From Bacteroidia bacterium (GTDB taxonomy: Bacteria > Bacteroidota > Bacteroidia > Bacteroidales > Prolixibacteraceae), in contig JANYJT010000075.1 of the NCBI GenBank assembly GCA_025358395.1, positions 1 through 29,247 of the forward strand: a stretch of 29,247 nucleotides of DNA. Reading direction: 5' to 3'. Position 1 is the stretch's first letter. The number at the start of each line of letters is the position of its first letter. Positions 6,857 through 15,881 of this stretch are shown one piece after another. Both the position numbers and the translations under genes were made by a program. The notes beneath the pieces are model-generated. The model made no database searches. It saw only the letters and a list, made by a program, of their open reading frames with translations, and was not told the origin of the DNA.

Positions 6857-8368
6857 TCAATGTTGCCCTTTTTTAATTTTTTCAAGTAAGGATGTTAACT
6901 CGGCAACTTTTGTCTTTTCTTTTGCATAGAGATTGATTGTCTCGGCAGTGTCAGTCCTCAGATTGTAGAGCTGTCCGGGTACGTCGCTTTGAATGGATTT
7001 TTCATCAAAAGGTGTACTGAACCCGCCTGATCCCTTACCTTCTATCAGTTTCCAGTCGCCCTTGCGTATGGCAAAAAGACCTCGTGAGGAGTGGTGAATA
7101 ACGGCTTCCTGGTCGGGTACGGCTTGTGTTTTACCAAGAAGGACCGGCAAAATGCTGTAGCTGTCTTCGCCAATGGCTTTTGAGGCGCCAGCGGTTGTGA
7201 TATCCGCAACAGTTGCCATAAGATTTGCCAAGGTTGTAGTGGCATGGCTTATTGCTCCCGGAGCAACTTTCCCGGGCCATCGGACGATAAACGGTATGCG
7301 GTGACCGGCTTCCCAGGTATCACCTTTCATTCCCCGGAAGGGTCCGGCTGCTTTGTGTCCGAACTGTTCAATTTGATTTGGGCGCCAGTAGGGACCGTTG
7401 TCGCTGGTGAATATGACGATGGTGTTTTTTGCTTGTCCGCTCACTTCGATGCTTTTCAGGATTTTTCCCACCATTAAGTCGACCATGTAAACGAAGTCGC
7501 CGTATTCACCAGCTCCGGTTTTCCCCAGCAATTCAGCTGCAGGAAGCCAGGGTGTGTGGGGAGCCGTCAACGCAAGATAAAGGAAATACGGTTTTCCTCC
7601 TTTTGACCTGCTGGTGATATAGTTGGTGGCTTCCTTGATAAAGGTTGGCAGAACCTTATTGAAATCAAAATCCTGCGCCATCAGTCCGGGTCGCCAGAAT
7701 GAACCTGTAGCACCTGAGTCAAGCTTTTTGCCCTCAGTAATCCCGGTCAGGGGTTTGGTCAGGGTGTCGTTTCGAAGATAGCAATATGGGGGCATATCCA
7801 ACGAAGCAGGGAGAATGAATGAATAGTCAAACCCATGTGTGGCAGGTCCATCAGAGGGTGGTTGCGAGACATCGATCGATTCCGGATCCATATCGATGAT
7901 GGCATTGCCGGTCTTATTTTTCTCATCCGGATGTGCCGGATCATTTTCGTGACCTGCTTTCAATATCCAGTTGAGGCCCAGATGCCATTTGCCGATGGCA
8001 GCGGTGGTATATCCCTGATCTTTCAGAAGCGTCGCGACAGTTGGCCTGTCCGGTTCGATCAGGGGTCTTCCATAACCACGCAATACGCCCGATTTCATCT
8101 CTGTCCGCCAGCAGTAGCGTCCGGTAAGGATGCTATATCTTGTTGGAGAACAGACACCCGAAGTCGAGTGCGCATCCGTAAAACGAACACCGGCGGCAGC
8201 CAACCTGTCGATGTTGGGGGTGTTTATTTTACTCTGTGGATTGTTGCAGGTGATGTCTCCGTAACCCAGGTCATCAGACAAAATGTAGATAATGTTGGGC
8301 TTTTGAGCAATTGCCGAAAGGCCGGCTATCTGGGTTAATCCCAAAAGAAGTGCTTTGATGTTGTTCAT
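6857..8368 (-). CDS. S1-family sulfatase (formylglycine-dependent), exported
   Basis: This enzyme hydrolyses sulfate esters, probably from sulfated sugars in the periplasm. Residues 1-22 form a signal peptide ending AIAQ. Metal-binding D32-D33 lie in YILSDDLGYGD. The formylglycine motif is C73-S-P-T-R77 in SGVCSPTRYSILTGRY; Cys73 must be oxidised to formylglycine by a maturase that is not in this window. IFTSDNGPYW supplies the later metal-binding Asp/Asn, and KAAGPFRGMKGDTWEAGHR and PFIVRWPGK are typical arylsulfatase-A-like blocks. The length of 503 residues is normal. It is the last gene of the minus-strand array, 59 bases after the mandelate-racemase-like gene, and ends at the shared terminator. 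Which sugar position it desulfates cannot be told from motifs; subfamily assignment needs a SulfAtlas comparison. Confidence 0.92.
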   Translation of the reverse strand: MNNIKALLLGLTQIAGLSAIAQKPNIIYILSDDLGYGDITCNNPQSKINTPNIDRLAAAGVRFTDAHSTSGVCSPTRYSILTGRYCWRTEMKSGVLRGYGRPLIEPDRPTVATLLKDQGYTTAAIGKWHLGLNWILKAGHENDPAHPDEKNKTGNAIIDMDPESIDVSQPPSDGPATHGFDYSFILPASLDMPPYCYLRNDTLTKPLTGITEGKKLDSGATGSFWRPGLMAQDFDFNKVLPTFIKEATNYITSRSKGGKPYFLYLALTAPHTPWLPAAELLGKTGAGEYGDFVYMVDLMVGKILKSIEVSGQAKNTIVIFTSDNGPYWRPNQIEQFGHKAAGPFRGMKGDTWEAGHRIPFIVRWPGKVAPGAISHATTTLANLMATVADITTAGASKAIGEDSYSILPVLLGKTQAVPDQEAVIHHSSRGLFAIRKGDWKLIEGKGSGGFSTPFDEKSIQSDVPGQLYNLRTDTAETINLYAKEKTKVAELTSLLEKIKKGQH

Positions 8369-8427
8369 TTTCAGAAATATAATTTAAATTGATTATTCTA
8401 ACTCAGTGCAAAATTTTTACTATACGA

Positions 8428-9714
8428 CTATTTTACTACCTGATGTTTCGCGATAAATTCAGGGTCGATTATCACACCTGAGCCCGGACCGGTAGGAACC
8501 TGTATCATTCCGTTCTCCACCAACAGGGGTGACGTTTTGCATTCATACGCCACCTCCGTTTTGAGTCCCTTGAACTCGTGGTAGGGCAGGGCATTGGGAA
8601 GAGCGGAGACAAAATGGATCATGTAGAGGAAACCAAGTCCGCCGCCGGTCATGTGCGGGGTACATTTTTTTCCCATGGCATTGGCCATAAGCGCGACTTT
8701 TCTCGAACGGATCATTCCGCCGAAATAGTAAAAATCGGGCTGAACGATTTGAAGTCCGTCGTTGGCAATCAGCCACCGGAACCCATGCAGACTATATTCC
8801 TGTTCGCCGCCGGCGACAGGGATTTTGAGCGCATCGGCCACCTGTTTGGTCTCTTCATACCAGTCGAACGGAACCGGCTCCTCGAAAAATTCAAAGCGGT
8901 ACTCTTCCAGTAACCGGCCAACGCGGATCGCTTCGTCCACCGAATAGAAGCCGTTTGAATCGGCATACAGCGTCATTTTATCGCCGAATGTTTTGCGTAC
9001 CAACGGGACGATCTCCTCCGTTCTGCCAACCGGACCTACCGCATGCAGGTTTTCGGTTCCAAACATGAGTCCGCCAACTTTGATCTTGAGGGCTTTGGCT
9101 TTGTATTCCTCCACATCTCCGGTAATCAATTCCATCGACTCAGCAACCGATTTCTCGCGGTATTCGGTGGCCTGATAAACGGAGACTTTCGGGTTGTGAA
9201 TATCGCCAATCAGCTGGCCCATAGACTTTCCGGCAATGCGACCCATCATATCCAGAATGGCAAACTCGATCGTGGCCAGCGGTACGCCAAGAGCCATTCC
9301 GTTCAGCCGGAAATTGAGTTTGTATACATAAACCCGTTCAAGTATCAGATCCAGGTCCCGCGCATCTTTGTTGATGAAAAACGGCTGAACCAAATTGGTG
9401 AAGATCGGATACTGCGACCGGAGCTGTCCGCTGTGGCCAACAGAATATCCTTCGGCTCCATCTTTCGATCTTACCCGGCATAAAAAGCTCTCTTTGAAAC
9501 GCAACAGTTCGACTGTATCAATGATAACCGGATTGGGGAAAAGCTCCCTTTTGAATACTGGTTGCCTGAGAATATCATCGAGTTTTGCATAATTGGGGTT
9601 GATGGCACCTACTGCCGGATTTGAAGGATCTTTGCCATACGAGTAGATTGGCAATGTGGCTGCCAGACCACCGGTCAGGGCAGCTCCGAGGAATTTGCGT
9701 CGATTGGTTTGCAT
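8428..9714 (-). CDS. Exported mandelate-racemase-type enolase-superfamily enzyme (putative sugar-acid dehydratase or epimerase)
   Basis: This is an enolase-superfamily barrel enzyme that would abstract a proton alpha to a carboxylate. The catalytic set is complete: K210-x-K212 (ALKIKVGG), metal ligands D252 (ADSNG), E278 (FFEEP) and E304 (GGEQE), then D327 (QPD) and H354 (CTPHMTGGG). The steps from D252 to H354 (26, 26, 23, 27 residues) equal those between D195, E221, E247, D270 and H297 of mandelate racemase, so the His-Asp dyad type is well supported. Family members include sugar-acid dehydratases. The N-terminus [19 protein letters not shown] looks like a Tat signal, unexpected because characterised members are cytoplasmic. 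It lies between the GHL6-like and sulfatase genes. The substrate might be an aldonic or uronic acid released by this locus, but that is inference. Confidence 0.85.
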   Translation of the reverse strand: MQTNRRKFLGAALTGGLAATLPIYSYGKDPSNPAVGAINPNYAKLDDILRQPVFKRELFPNPVIIDTVELLRFKESFLCRVRSKDGAEGYSVGHSGQLRSQYPIFTNLVQPFFINKDARDLDLILERVYVYKLNFRLNGMALGVPLATIEFAILDMMGRIAGKSMGQLIGDIHNPKVSVYQATEYREKSVAESMELITGDVEEYKAKALKIKVGGLMFGTENLHAVGPVGRTEEIVPLVRKTFGDKMTLYADSNGFYSVDEAIRVGRLLEEYRFEFFEEPVPFDWYEETKQVADALKIPVAGGEQEYSLHGFRWLIANDGLQIVQPDFYYFGGMIRSRKVALMANAMGKKCTPHMTGGGLGFLYMIHFVSALPNALPYHEFKGLKTEVAYECKTSPLLVENGMIQVPTGPGSGVIIDPEFIAKHQVVK

Positions 9715-9753
9715 AGGGAGTTTGAATGGGTGCGTTTGTGGGTTAATTTGTGA

Positions 9754-9777
9754 AAAAGCTATTAGCTATTAGCTTTT
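9754..9777. repeat. Small hairpin with AGCTAAT-type tandem repeats in the gap between two array genes
   Basis: AAAAGCTA (9754-9761) and TAGCTTTT (9770-9777) pair perfectly across an 8-base loop made of the same TTAGCTAT unit. On the minus strand the stem is followed by a run of Ts, so it could act as a weak attenuator between the GHL6-like gene and the mandelate-racemase-like gene. The right arm overlaps the stop codon of the upstream gene. The stem is AT-rich and may be only a simple repeat. Confidence 0.35.
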
Positions 9778-12127
9778 AGCTTGTTAGCAGGATAACTTCA
9801 TGATCCAAAATGGAACTGATTTCGAACTGGCACCAACCGTCAGCGACCGTTGCAACCAGATTCTGGTTGGAGACCAATAATTTAAGCTTGTTTCCCTTCA
9901 CGTCGGATGGCATCCTGATACTGACTTTTAATGGACCTACCGGGATTGGTTCATCGACAGGTTGGCGCCAGGTGCCGGCGCTTGTGAGGTTAACGATATG
10001 CATGATCAACCGGCCGGCCTGGCGGTATAACTGACAATCCAGCAATCCTTTGCCCTCCACTTTCAAAGGAATATTATCTTTCGACGCCCAGCGGAGGATG
10101 TTGGTCAGCAGGTTCCCGTGGTCGGGGAGATTGTATCGACCAAACTGACGGTCAATATCGGCCGGACTGAAAGCAATTCGTCCTCCATCCGGTGTTGTTC
10201 GCAGGATCAGTCCTGGGATATCGGTTTTTGGGGTCCGCATCCAGGCCGTTTCGGGCGGATAGACCGGAAAAGCGGGAATGAAAGTCATCAACACTTCTGC
10301 TCCGGAGTCGGTCCTGATTGGGTCGAGCATTCCGCCGAAAGGCAAAATGTCGGTCTCCTCAAAGCCACGAAGGACAATAGATCGTTCGCTGTTGACCGAT
10401 GGTTCGGTTCCATTGATCGGACCGTCAACCCGGCTACGTAACTCAGGCGAGAGCCGGAGGTAGGTGTGCAAAGTATCGCCGGCCCTTTTGATGCGGCCTT
10501 CATCTGTCAAAATCTTGTTTGGTTCGGTAACATGGGCGCCGAAAAGATCGCCAAGGGCATAGTCGGATCGCGGATCGCCCCATTGGTCGAATAAACTTGT
10601 TTCGCCTGTCGCCACCAGGCTTCCCCCATTTTTAACGAAACGGCGGATGCTGGCAATCTGATTATCGGTCATCGACCCAAAGTTTGGCAATACCAGCAGC
10701 GAAAACTGACCGGCATCGCGGTCGATATGGTCGGCATGAACCGGAAGAAAGGGTATTCTCGCCCGCAGCAGAGCCTGTGTCATACCACGCCAGGGAAGCT
10801 CTACCAGCTGCTCCGTCGCGTCACGACCGTAGAAATCCATATTTTGTTGCGACCAGACGACCCCGACTGTGGCCAAGGGTTGCCGGTTGATCAGAAATTC
10901 CTCATTGGCTTTGTGCCAGCTGAAAATCGGTGCGGCCGTGTGGTACATCCGGCGGTCTTCGTGGTAAGCACCCACGTGGTGCCACCAGGGCTGGATGCCG
11001 CCGGCTATCCCGTCGATCATCCACATTTGTGCTTCGGAAGTTGGCTTTGCAGAGAGCCTGAAGGTCGGTCTTCCCGCCTGGTACATCGCCATGCTTTCGG
11101 GGATGAGCTTGTCCCAGCCTAACAATCCGTGGATTAGTTTTCCTATGTTGCCGTTTTGCTGAAAACCATCCGCGTCATTGCGAGCCTGGCTGTCAAGCAT
11201 AATGATATCAGCCCTTTTGCAGATCTCCTTGTAGTCGCGAAAGCTTTTGCTTTGTCCGCTGACGGAGCCACTGTTCATCCCCGACCAGATGCAGTCCGGA
11301 CCGCCGGCAGCGCGGGTTGTCCGGTTGTTGAGGTCCCAAATTTCGAGTCGGCGATCATAATTCCAGCGGATCCATTCCCGGTAGGCAGGGTCACTCCAGT
11401 TTGCTTTTAGCGGAATCTCCTTTCCGCTCCGATGACGAAAGCTCTTTTTGCAATTCTCACAATAGCAAATGGAATCGCGCCCCAGTCCGCTCCAGCTGTT
11501 GTCGGTAAAACCTTCAGGATGGTACAACTCAATGATCTCGCGCAAAATGGCTGGAATATGCTCGTTGTAATAAGGGCTATTGATACAGGTTATGTAAAGA
11601 TCTCCGGATTTATACGGTTTGCCGTTGGCATCAATGGCAAACCAATCGGGGTGGGCTTTGTAGAACTCTTCATGTGCCCGGTTGGAGTCCATGCGCGCGA
11701 AAACAACGATACCTTCCTCCCGGGCAGCTTTACGCAGACTTCCGAAAAGGTCTCTGCCGCCGAGATATTGTGCCTGGCGATGAAGCGGAACTTTGCTGGG
11801 ATAATAGGCCACGATGCCTCCTGCATTGACAATAATTCCCTGAATATTCGTTCTTTTCCAATACTTCCTCCACCAGGCGATGTCATAATTGGCCGGATCC
11901 TTTTCGGTAATATTGGTCTGCCCCCAGCGCGTCACACGGCGGTACCAGGGAATTTCAGCGTTTATACTTTTGTTGCTGAAGGGATCATTTGCAGCACTTA
12001 CCAGGAAGTCTGCAGCAGAAATTGCTACTGCTGTCGCACAGGATTTCTTGATAAAACTCCGGCGACTATCCTCCCGATCTAATTTGGCCTTTTCCTCACT
12101 ACTTTTCAATTCCTGTTTGCGCATCAT
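9776..12127 (-). CDS. Putative glycoside hydrolase (GHL6-like) with beta-galactosidase-trimerisation-like domain and Tat signal
   Basis: This is a 783-residue exported protein. A twin-arginine motif at 21-28 (SRRSFIKK) leads into a hydrophobic stretch (CATAVAISAADFLVSAA), so export by Tat is likely. Residues of about 60-330 resemble the hypothetical glycosyl hydrolase 6 (GHL6, PF14871) barrel: WWRKYWKRTNIQGIIVNAGG, VVFARMDSNRAHEEFYKAHPDW, PEGFTDNSWSGLGRD and the cysteine cluster CYCENC. About 430-560 looks like a GH42-type trimerisation domain (FLPVHADHID, LLVLPNFGSMTDNQIASI, RRFVKNGGSLVATGETSLFD). The C-terminus is probably beta-sandwich. Such proteins are often annotated as alpha-amylase-family or beta-galactosidase-like, but I know of no settled activity. 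It starts 25 bases after the GH92 stop, so the two are probably co-transcribed. Domain calls rest on motif recall. Confidence 0.75.
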   Translation of the reverse strand: MMRKQELKSSEEKAKLDREDSRRSFIKKSCATAVAISAADFLVSAANDPFSNKSINAEIPWYRRVTRWGQTNITEKDPANYDIAWWRKYWKRTNIQGIIVNAGGIVAYYPSKVPLHRQAQYLGGRDLFGSLRKAAREEGIVVFARMDSNRAHEEFYKAHPDWFAIDANGKPYKSGDLYITCINSPYYNEHIPAILREIIELYHPEGFTDNSWSGLGRDSICYCENCKKSFRHRSGKEIPLKANWSDPAYREWIRWNYDRRLEIWDLNNRTTRAAGGPDCIWSGMNSGSVSGQSKSFRDYKEICKRADIIMLDSQARNDADGFQQNGNIGKLIHGLLGWDKLIPESMAMYQAGRPTFRLSAKPTSEAQMWMIDGIAGGIQPWWHHVGAYHEDRRMYHTAAPIFSWHKANEEFLINRQPLATVGVVWSQQNMDFYGRDATEQLVELPWRGMTQALLRARIPFLPVHADHIDRDAGQFSLLVLPNFGSMTDNQIASIRRFVKNGGSLVATGETSLFDQWGDPRSDYALGDLFGAHVTEPNKILTDEGRIKRAGDTLHTYLRLSPELRSRVDGPINGTEPSVNSERSIVLRGFEETDILPFGGMLDPIRTDSGAEVLMTFIPAFPVYPPETAWMRTPKTDIPGLILRTTPDGGRIAFSPADIDRQFGRYNLPDHGNLLTNILRWASKDNIPLKVEGKGLLDCQLYRQAGRLIMHIVNLTSAGTWRQPVDEPIPVGPLKVSIRMPSDVKGNKLKLLVSNQNLVATVADGWCQFEISSILDHEVILLTS

Positions 12128-12152
12128 TCCAATTTTTTATCGGATTAGCTTC

Positions 12153-14429
12153 TTATTTTGTTTGAGCACCCATTTTTAAAGTGATTATTCCGCCTTTCAC
12201 CAGATCCTGATGCTTCAAATTTGGGTCAGCGAGTCTTTTCCCATTGAATTCTGCCGACAGGATGTACCGGTTTTTATCGCTGTTTCCAATAGTCTTGATG
12301 GTTAGTGACTTACCAGGATAGTACTTCGGATTGAGTTGCAGGGTTATCTGATCAAAAATCGGACTGCCAATCTGGTACTCAGGATTGGCCTCTGTGCCGC
12401 CATTCATCTGGAAAAGCCCTATTTTGTACAAAACTGCCAGGGTTCCCATTAAGCCCTGATCCTCATCGCCATTGTAGCCAGTTGAAGGTGAGAGTCCGCT
12501 GAAAGCCGCGTTAACCACCTCGCGCGACCAGTATTGTGTCAGCTCCGGTTTCCCCAGAAGGTGGAAAACAAAGGCAGTCTGGATGGAGGGTTCGTTGCCG
12601 TAATTAATCGGGATTCGGCTGTATTCGGGATGAAGCTCCTTGCTGTGGGAGGTGCCGGAGGTAAATCCCAATTTTTTCGCTTCGGTAAATGAGGCCTCCA
12701 GTTTTGCGATGGCAGCGTCGTTGCCACCCATCAATTTGGCCAGTCCGGGGAGATCCTGCGGCACAAACCAGGTGGCCTGAGCACTGTTGGACTCAACGAA
12801 TCCCTGATTGACCGCGTAAGGATCGAAAGGCGTGAGCCATTTGCCCTCCACATTTTTTGGACGAATCCAGCCTGTTTCGGGATCGTACAGATTCCGGTAG
12901 TTTTGTGATCGTTTGATGAAATAGTCGTAATCTTCATTGTGGCTTAGGGCTTTGGCTAACTGCGCCAGCGTCCAATCCTGGTAGCCGTATTCGAGGGTCA
13001 TCCCGGCACCGGCCAAGTGAAATCCATTGCTGCGTTCCGGCAACGGAAAAGGGACGTAGCCCTTTTCGATGTAGTATTTGAGTCCGCCCCCAACTGATGT
13101 GGCATGTTCGTAACCCGCTTTTTCCATGATTCCGCCCGGCATGTGGTTTTTCTTCAGGGCCTGGTAAATCTCTTCCGGATTGTCCTTGACGATCCCTTTC
13201 TGGAAGGTACTGACAACGAATGGGGTGGTTGAAGCACCTACCATGACGTATGTATAGTTGCCTCCCGCCGGACCGCGCGGAATGAGTCCGCCGTCCTTGT
13301 AATACTGCATCATCGAGCGGACAAACTCTTCGGCGATTTCAGGATAGACGAGGCACCACAAGGTGTTGAGCGTCCATTGGGCTCCCCAGAAAGCGTCAAA
13401 ATTGTACTGGTTAAAGAGCGGCTTTCCGGCTTTGTCCAAAGGGATTTGCTTTACCTGGAATTTACTGCCGGTATTGTCCGGATAGGCTCCGTTTGCATCG
13501 CTGATGGTCCGGCGGCCGAGGATCGAGTGGTAAAGATCGGTGTAGAAACGCCGTTGTTGTTGCAGGGTTCCTCCCTGAATTTTGATTCTGGAAAGCATAC
13601 TGTTCCACTCTTCCAATGATTCTTTGACGGTCCTGTCGAAGTCCCAGTTTGGCAACTCTGCTTGAAGATTGATTCCGGCATTCTCTTCCGATGTGTAGGA
13701 AATGGCTGCTTTCATCAGCAATTCCGATTTGGCCGGAAGATCGAAAAGGATCAGGTAGTTGCCGGTTTTCCTGTCTTTTTCGATGGAAGAGATATCCTTG
13801 TCGAATTGAATCTGGAAGTACACATTGAAATCTTTCGGTCTGCGTCGGGTTGGCGCATTGACCAGGCTTCCTTGTAATGATCGCGGATCGGTTTTTCGCA
13901 GCATTCCGTTTTTGATTATACAAGGTCCCAGTTCGCCGTTGAGGTTGATCAGGATAGCGGCCTTCGATTGTTCCGGAAAAAGATAACGGTGAAATCCGAC
14001 CCTCGAGGTGGCTGTCATTTCTGCCTTTACCTTAAACCTGTCGAGAAAAACGGAGTGATAGCCAGGCTTGACAGTTTCGGTGGCATGGGAAAATTTTGAA
14101 GAGAAATCGGTATATAGGGTGGACTTGTTTTCTGTCGTCACGGTGACAGGCATCACGGACAAGCCGGATAGCTGCCACTCATGGATGTGGCTGAATCCCT
14201 TGATGGTGTCGATTTCGTAACGATAGCCACTGCCCCAGTCGCCGTTTGTCCTGTTATCCGGGAATAGGTTGACCATTCCGAATGGGCGACTGGCCGATGA
14301 GAAGAAGATCCAGCGGGAGTTTTCGCTGTCGAGCTGCGGGTAGACCAGGTCGACAGGAGTCCGATTTTTTTGAGCACATACCGAAAAGGCTGAGATAAGG
14401 ATTAAGGCCGCTGTTTTTAAAATGGTCAA
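12153..14429 (-). CDS. GH92-family glycosidase (alpha-mannosidase-like), divergent
   Basis: This is a calcium-dependent inverting glycosidase; characterised GH92 enzymes are exo-alpha-mannosidases. The N-terminal beta-sandwich carries SSASRPFGMVNLFPDNR and GSGYRYEIDTIKGFSHIHEWQLSG; the helical-barrel part carries FDAFWGAQWTLNTLW. Near residue 546 E-SNSAQATWFVPQD matches the family's general-acid region. YGNE613PS matches the usual HGNEPSHH calcium motif, with Tyr replacing His and no following His pair. NGD655ED657QG matches the GNDDxG base motif. The retained acidic residues suggest an active enzyme, but the divergence leaves the sugar specificity open. The start is probably a TTG: no ATG lies in frame upstream, and TTG at 14429 opens a good signal peptide (MTILKTAALILISAFSVCAQ). 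It lies 50 bases after the barrel gene stop. Confidence 0.85.
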   Translation of the reverse strand: MTILKTAALILISAFSVCAQKNRTPVDLVYPQLDSENSRWIFFSSASRPFGMVNLFPDNRTNGDWGSGYRYEIDTIKGFSHIHEWQLSGLSVMPVTVTTENKSTLYTDFSSKFSHATETVKPGYHSVFLDRFKVKAEMTATSRVGFHRYLFPEQSKAAILINLNGELGPCIIKNGMLRKTDPRSLQGSLVNAPTRRRPKDFNVYFQIQFDKDISSIEKDRKTGNYLILFDLPAKSELLMKAAISYTSEENAGINLQAELPNWDFDRTVKESLEEWNSMLSRIKIQGGTLQQQRRFYTDLYHSILGRRTISDANGAYPDNTGSKFQVKQIPLDKAGKPLFNQYNFDAFWGAQWTLNTLWCLVYPEIAEEFVRSMMQYYKDGGLIPRGPAGGNYTYVMVGASTTPFVVSTFQKGIVKDNPEEIYQALKKNHMPGGIMEKAGYEHATSVGGGLKYYIEKGYVPFPLPERSNGFHLAGAGMTLEYGYQDWTLAQLAKALSHNEDYDYFIKRSQNYRNLYDPETGWIRPKNVEGKWLTPFDPYAVNQGFVESNSAQATWFVPQDLPGLAKLMGGNDAAIAKLEASFTEAKKLGFTSGTSHSKELHPEYSRIPINYGNEPSIQTAFVFHLLGKPELTQYWSREVVNAAFSGLSPSTGYNGDEDQGLMGTLAVLYKIGLFQMNGGTEANPEYQIGSPIFDQITLQLNPKYYPGKSLTIKTIGNSDKNRYILSAEFNGKRLADPNLKHQDLVKGGIITLKMGAQTK

Positions 14430-14479
14430 TGTTCTTATTTTAGTATTGTATGAAAGGAATATTGAATCCGGATTAAATG

Positions 14480-15751
14480 TTAATTGCTCATCATGATGGT
14501 CATGCCACCGCCTCCGCTGTTACCAAAACGTGGGTTGACGACATTGTTATAGATTGAACCAAAAGTGTAGGTAAAACCAAAACTTGTAAAATATTGAAAC
14601 TGCGTGGCAAGCTCTTTCCTGCGAAGAAGAACCTCCTCGGTTGTGGCTCCCCCTTTGACCAAACCCAGCTGATCATGAATGAGTGATGCGCCACCTCCCA
14701 AATTGACAGACAATCCTTTCGTAATTCTAAAATCCAGCCAGCCGTTGAGTGAAAGATTATTCTTCGACCAGTCGTGCAAATAATTGCTGTAGTTAAGGCT
14801 GAGGTTGACGGAACCCCACTTTTGCACCACTGCATAAGCCAAATTCATTGATTGCATCGGATGGCCCTCTTTCGTCACGTTGTATATGGTTGTATCCATG
14901 TAATTGGCGAATTTATAACCAGCAGAATACAATATCCTTAACTGTTTTCTGGTCGATTGGGAATAGGGAAATAAATCGTACTCAATTCCCGGCAGGAATG
15001 ATCCGGAAAATCGGTAATTGCTATAACTTGAAGATCCCAAATAGACTGATCCGCCATACGACCAGTGATCCGAAATGCTTCGTACAACAAGCGCATTCAG
15101 CGATTTGGAATTGTTGTTGCTTGTGATGATCTCATCGCCAACATCAAATTTTTCTTTCCCGTAATTGTATCTTCCGGTGAGGTTGATTTTCCAGTCGGCG
15201 GTTACCCTGGATGCCGAAATATTTCCATTCAGGTTTGTTGATTTGTAGGTCTGCTGACCATCGAACCACCCATTAAAAGAGGTGCGGTATACCCAGCTGT
15301 TCCACTTATCAGAGGAGACACTTTCGGACAATGGTTCACTAAAACTGATATTCATGTATTTCGACAGGGGTGTTTTTGCCACGTAGCGCATCAAGCCCAT
15401 TTTTAATGTTCTCACCTCTTTTACCCTTATTTCATCCTGTGTTTCATCCGGGGAGGTATCGAAAGAGAGGGTATCCTTCATGCCGGTATTCTCCAACTGC
15501 CCAACAAGAAAATAGGTTCGCTTACTTCCTCCGGAACCAGTATTTTGGTAAGTAGATATAATGTAAACACCGGCATCTTTGATGTCTCGTACATAATTAA
15601 CATAAGGGATTTCTTTCCGGATGTAATCGCTGGCTTCCATAAAAACAGTGAGGGCATCCTTTCTCAAGGTATCAATTTTTGCAGGATTTTCTTGGGAGAA
15701 TAATGAAATTGTCAGTAGATTAATCACGACGAATAAGGTAATTTTTAGCAT
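14480..15751 (-). CDS. Outer-membrane beta-barrel protein of unknown function
   Basis: I do not recognise a characterised function. The 423-residue protein has a signal peptide (MLKITLFVVINLLTISLFSQ), then an N-terminal domain (about 30-145) with KEIPYVNYVRDIKDAGVY, ISTYQNTGSGG and LKMGLMRYVAKTPLSKYM. I recall similar blocks in uncharacterised Bacteroidetes proteins. From about 150 the sequence alternates polar and aromatic residues in strands typical of an outer-membrane barrel (KWNSWVYRTSFNGWFDGQQ onward), with TFGSIYNNVVNPRFG near the end and a Gly-rich tail. It sits between GH105 and GH92 in the array, 130 bases after the GH105 stop, the widest gap in the array, so it may begin a sub-operon. 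It might be a pore or a surface scaffold; nothing in the sequence decides. Confidence 0.75.
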   Translation of the reverse strand: MLKITLFVVINLLTISLFSQENPAKIDTLRKDALTVFMEASDYIRKEIPYVNYVRDIKDAGVYIISTYQNTGSGGSKRTYFLVGQLENTGMKDTLSFDTSPDETQDEIRVKEVRTLKMGLMRYVAKTPLSKYMNISFSEPLSESVSSDKWNSWVYRTSFNGWFDGQQTYKSTNLNGNISASRVTADWKINLTGRYNYGKEKFDVGDEIITSNNNSKSLNALVVRSISDHWSYGGSVYLGSSSYSNYRFSGSFLPGIEYDLFPYSQSTRKQLRILYSAGYKFANYMDTTIYNVTKEGHPMQSMNLAYAVVQKWGSVNLSLNYSNYLHDWSKNNLSLNGWLDFRITKGLSVNLGGGASLIHDQLGLVKGGATTEEVLLRRKELATQFQYFTSFGFTYTFGSIYNNVVNPRFGNSGGGGMTIMMSN

Positions 15752-15881
15752 TGAAAGTGTAATTGATAGATATTTAAGAGCAACGAATATAAATAATTAA
15801 TACCGTCTATATTCAGGTTCTTCATTGAGGTTGTTGATTAAAATTTATTGTTTAATTACCGGATGCTCGTTTAATTTTTAT
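15752..15881 (-). other. Widest gap inside the minus-strand array
   Basis: These 130 AT-rich bases separate the GH105 stop from the barrel gene start. I found no terminator hairpin and no exact TAnnTTTG on the minus strand; the nearest is TATTCGTTG. An internal promoter is possible but unsupported. Confidence 0.35.

Noticed and set aside
11432..12082. 216-codon plus-strand ORF opposite the GHL6-like gene
   Set aside because: It is an antisense shadow of a gene with clear motifs; its translation has no recognisable domain.
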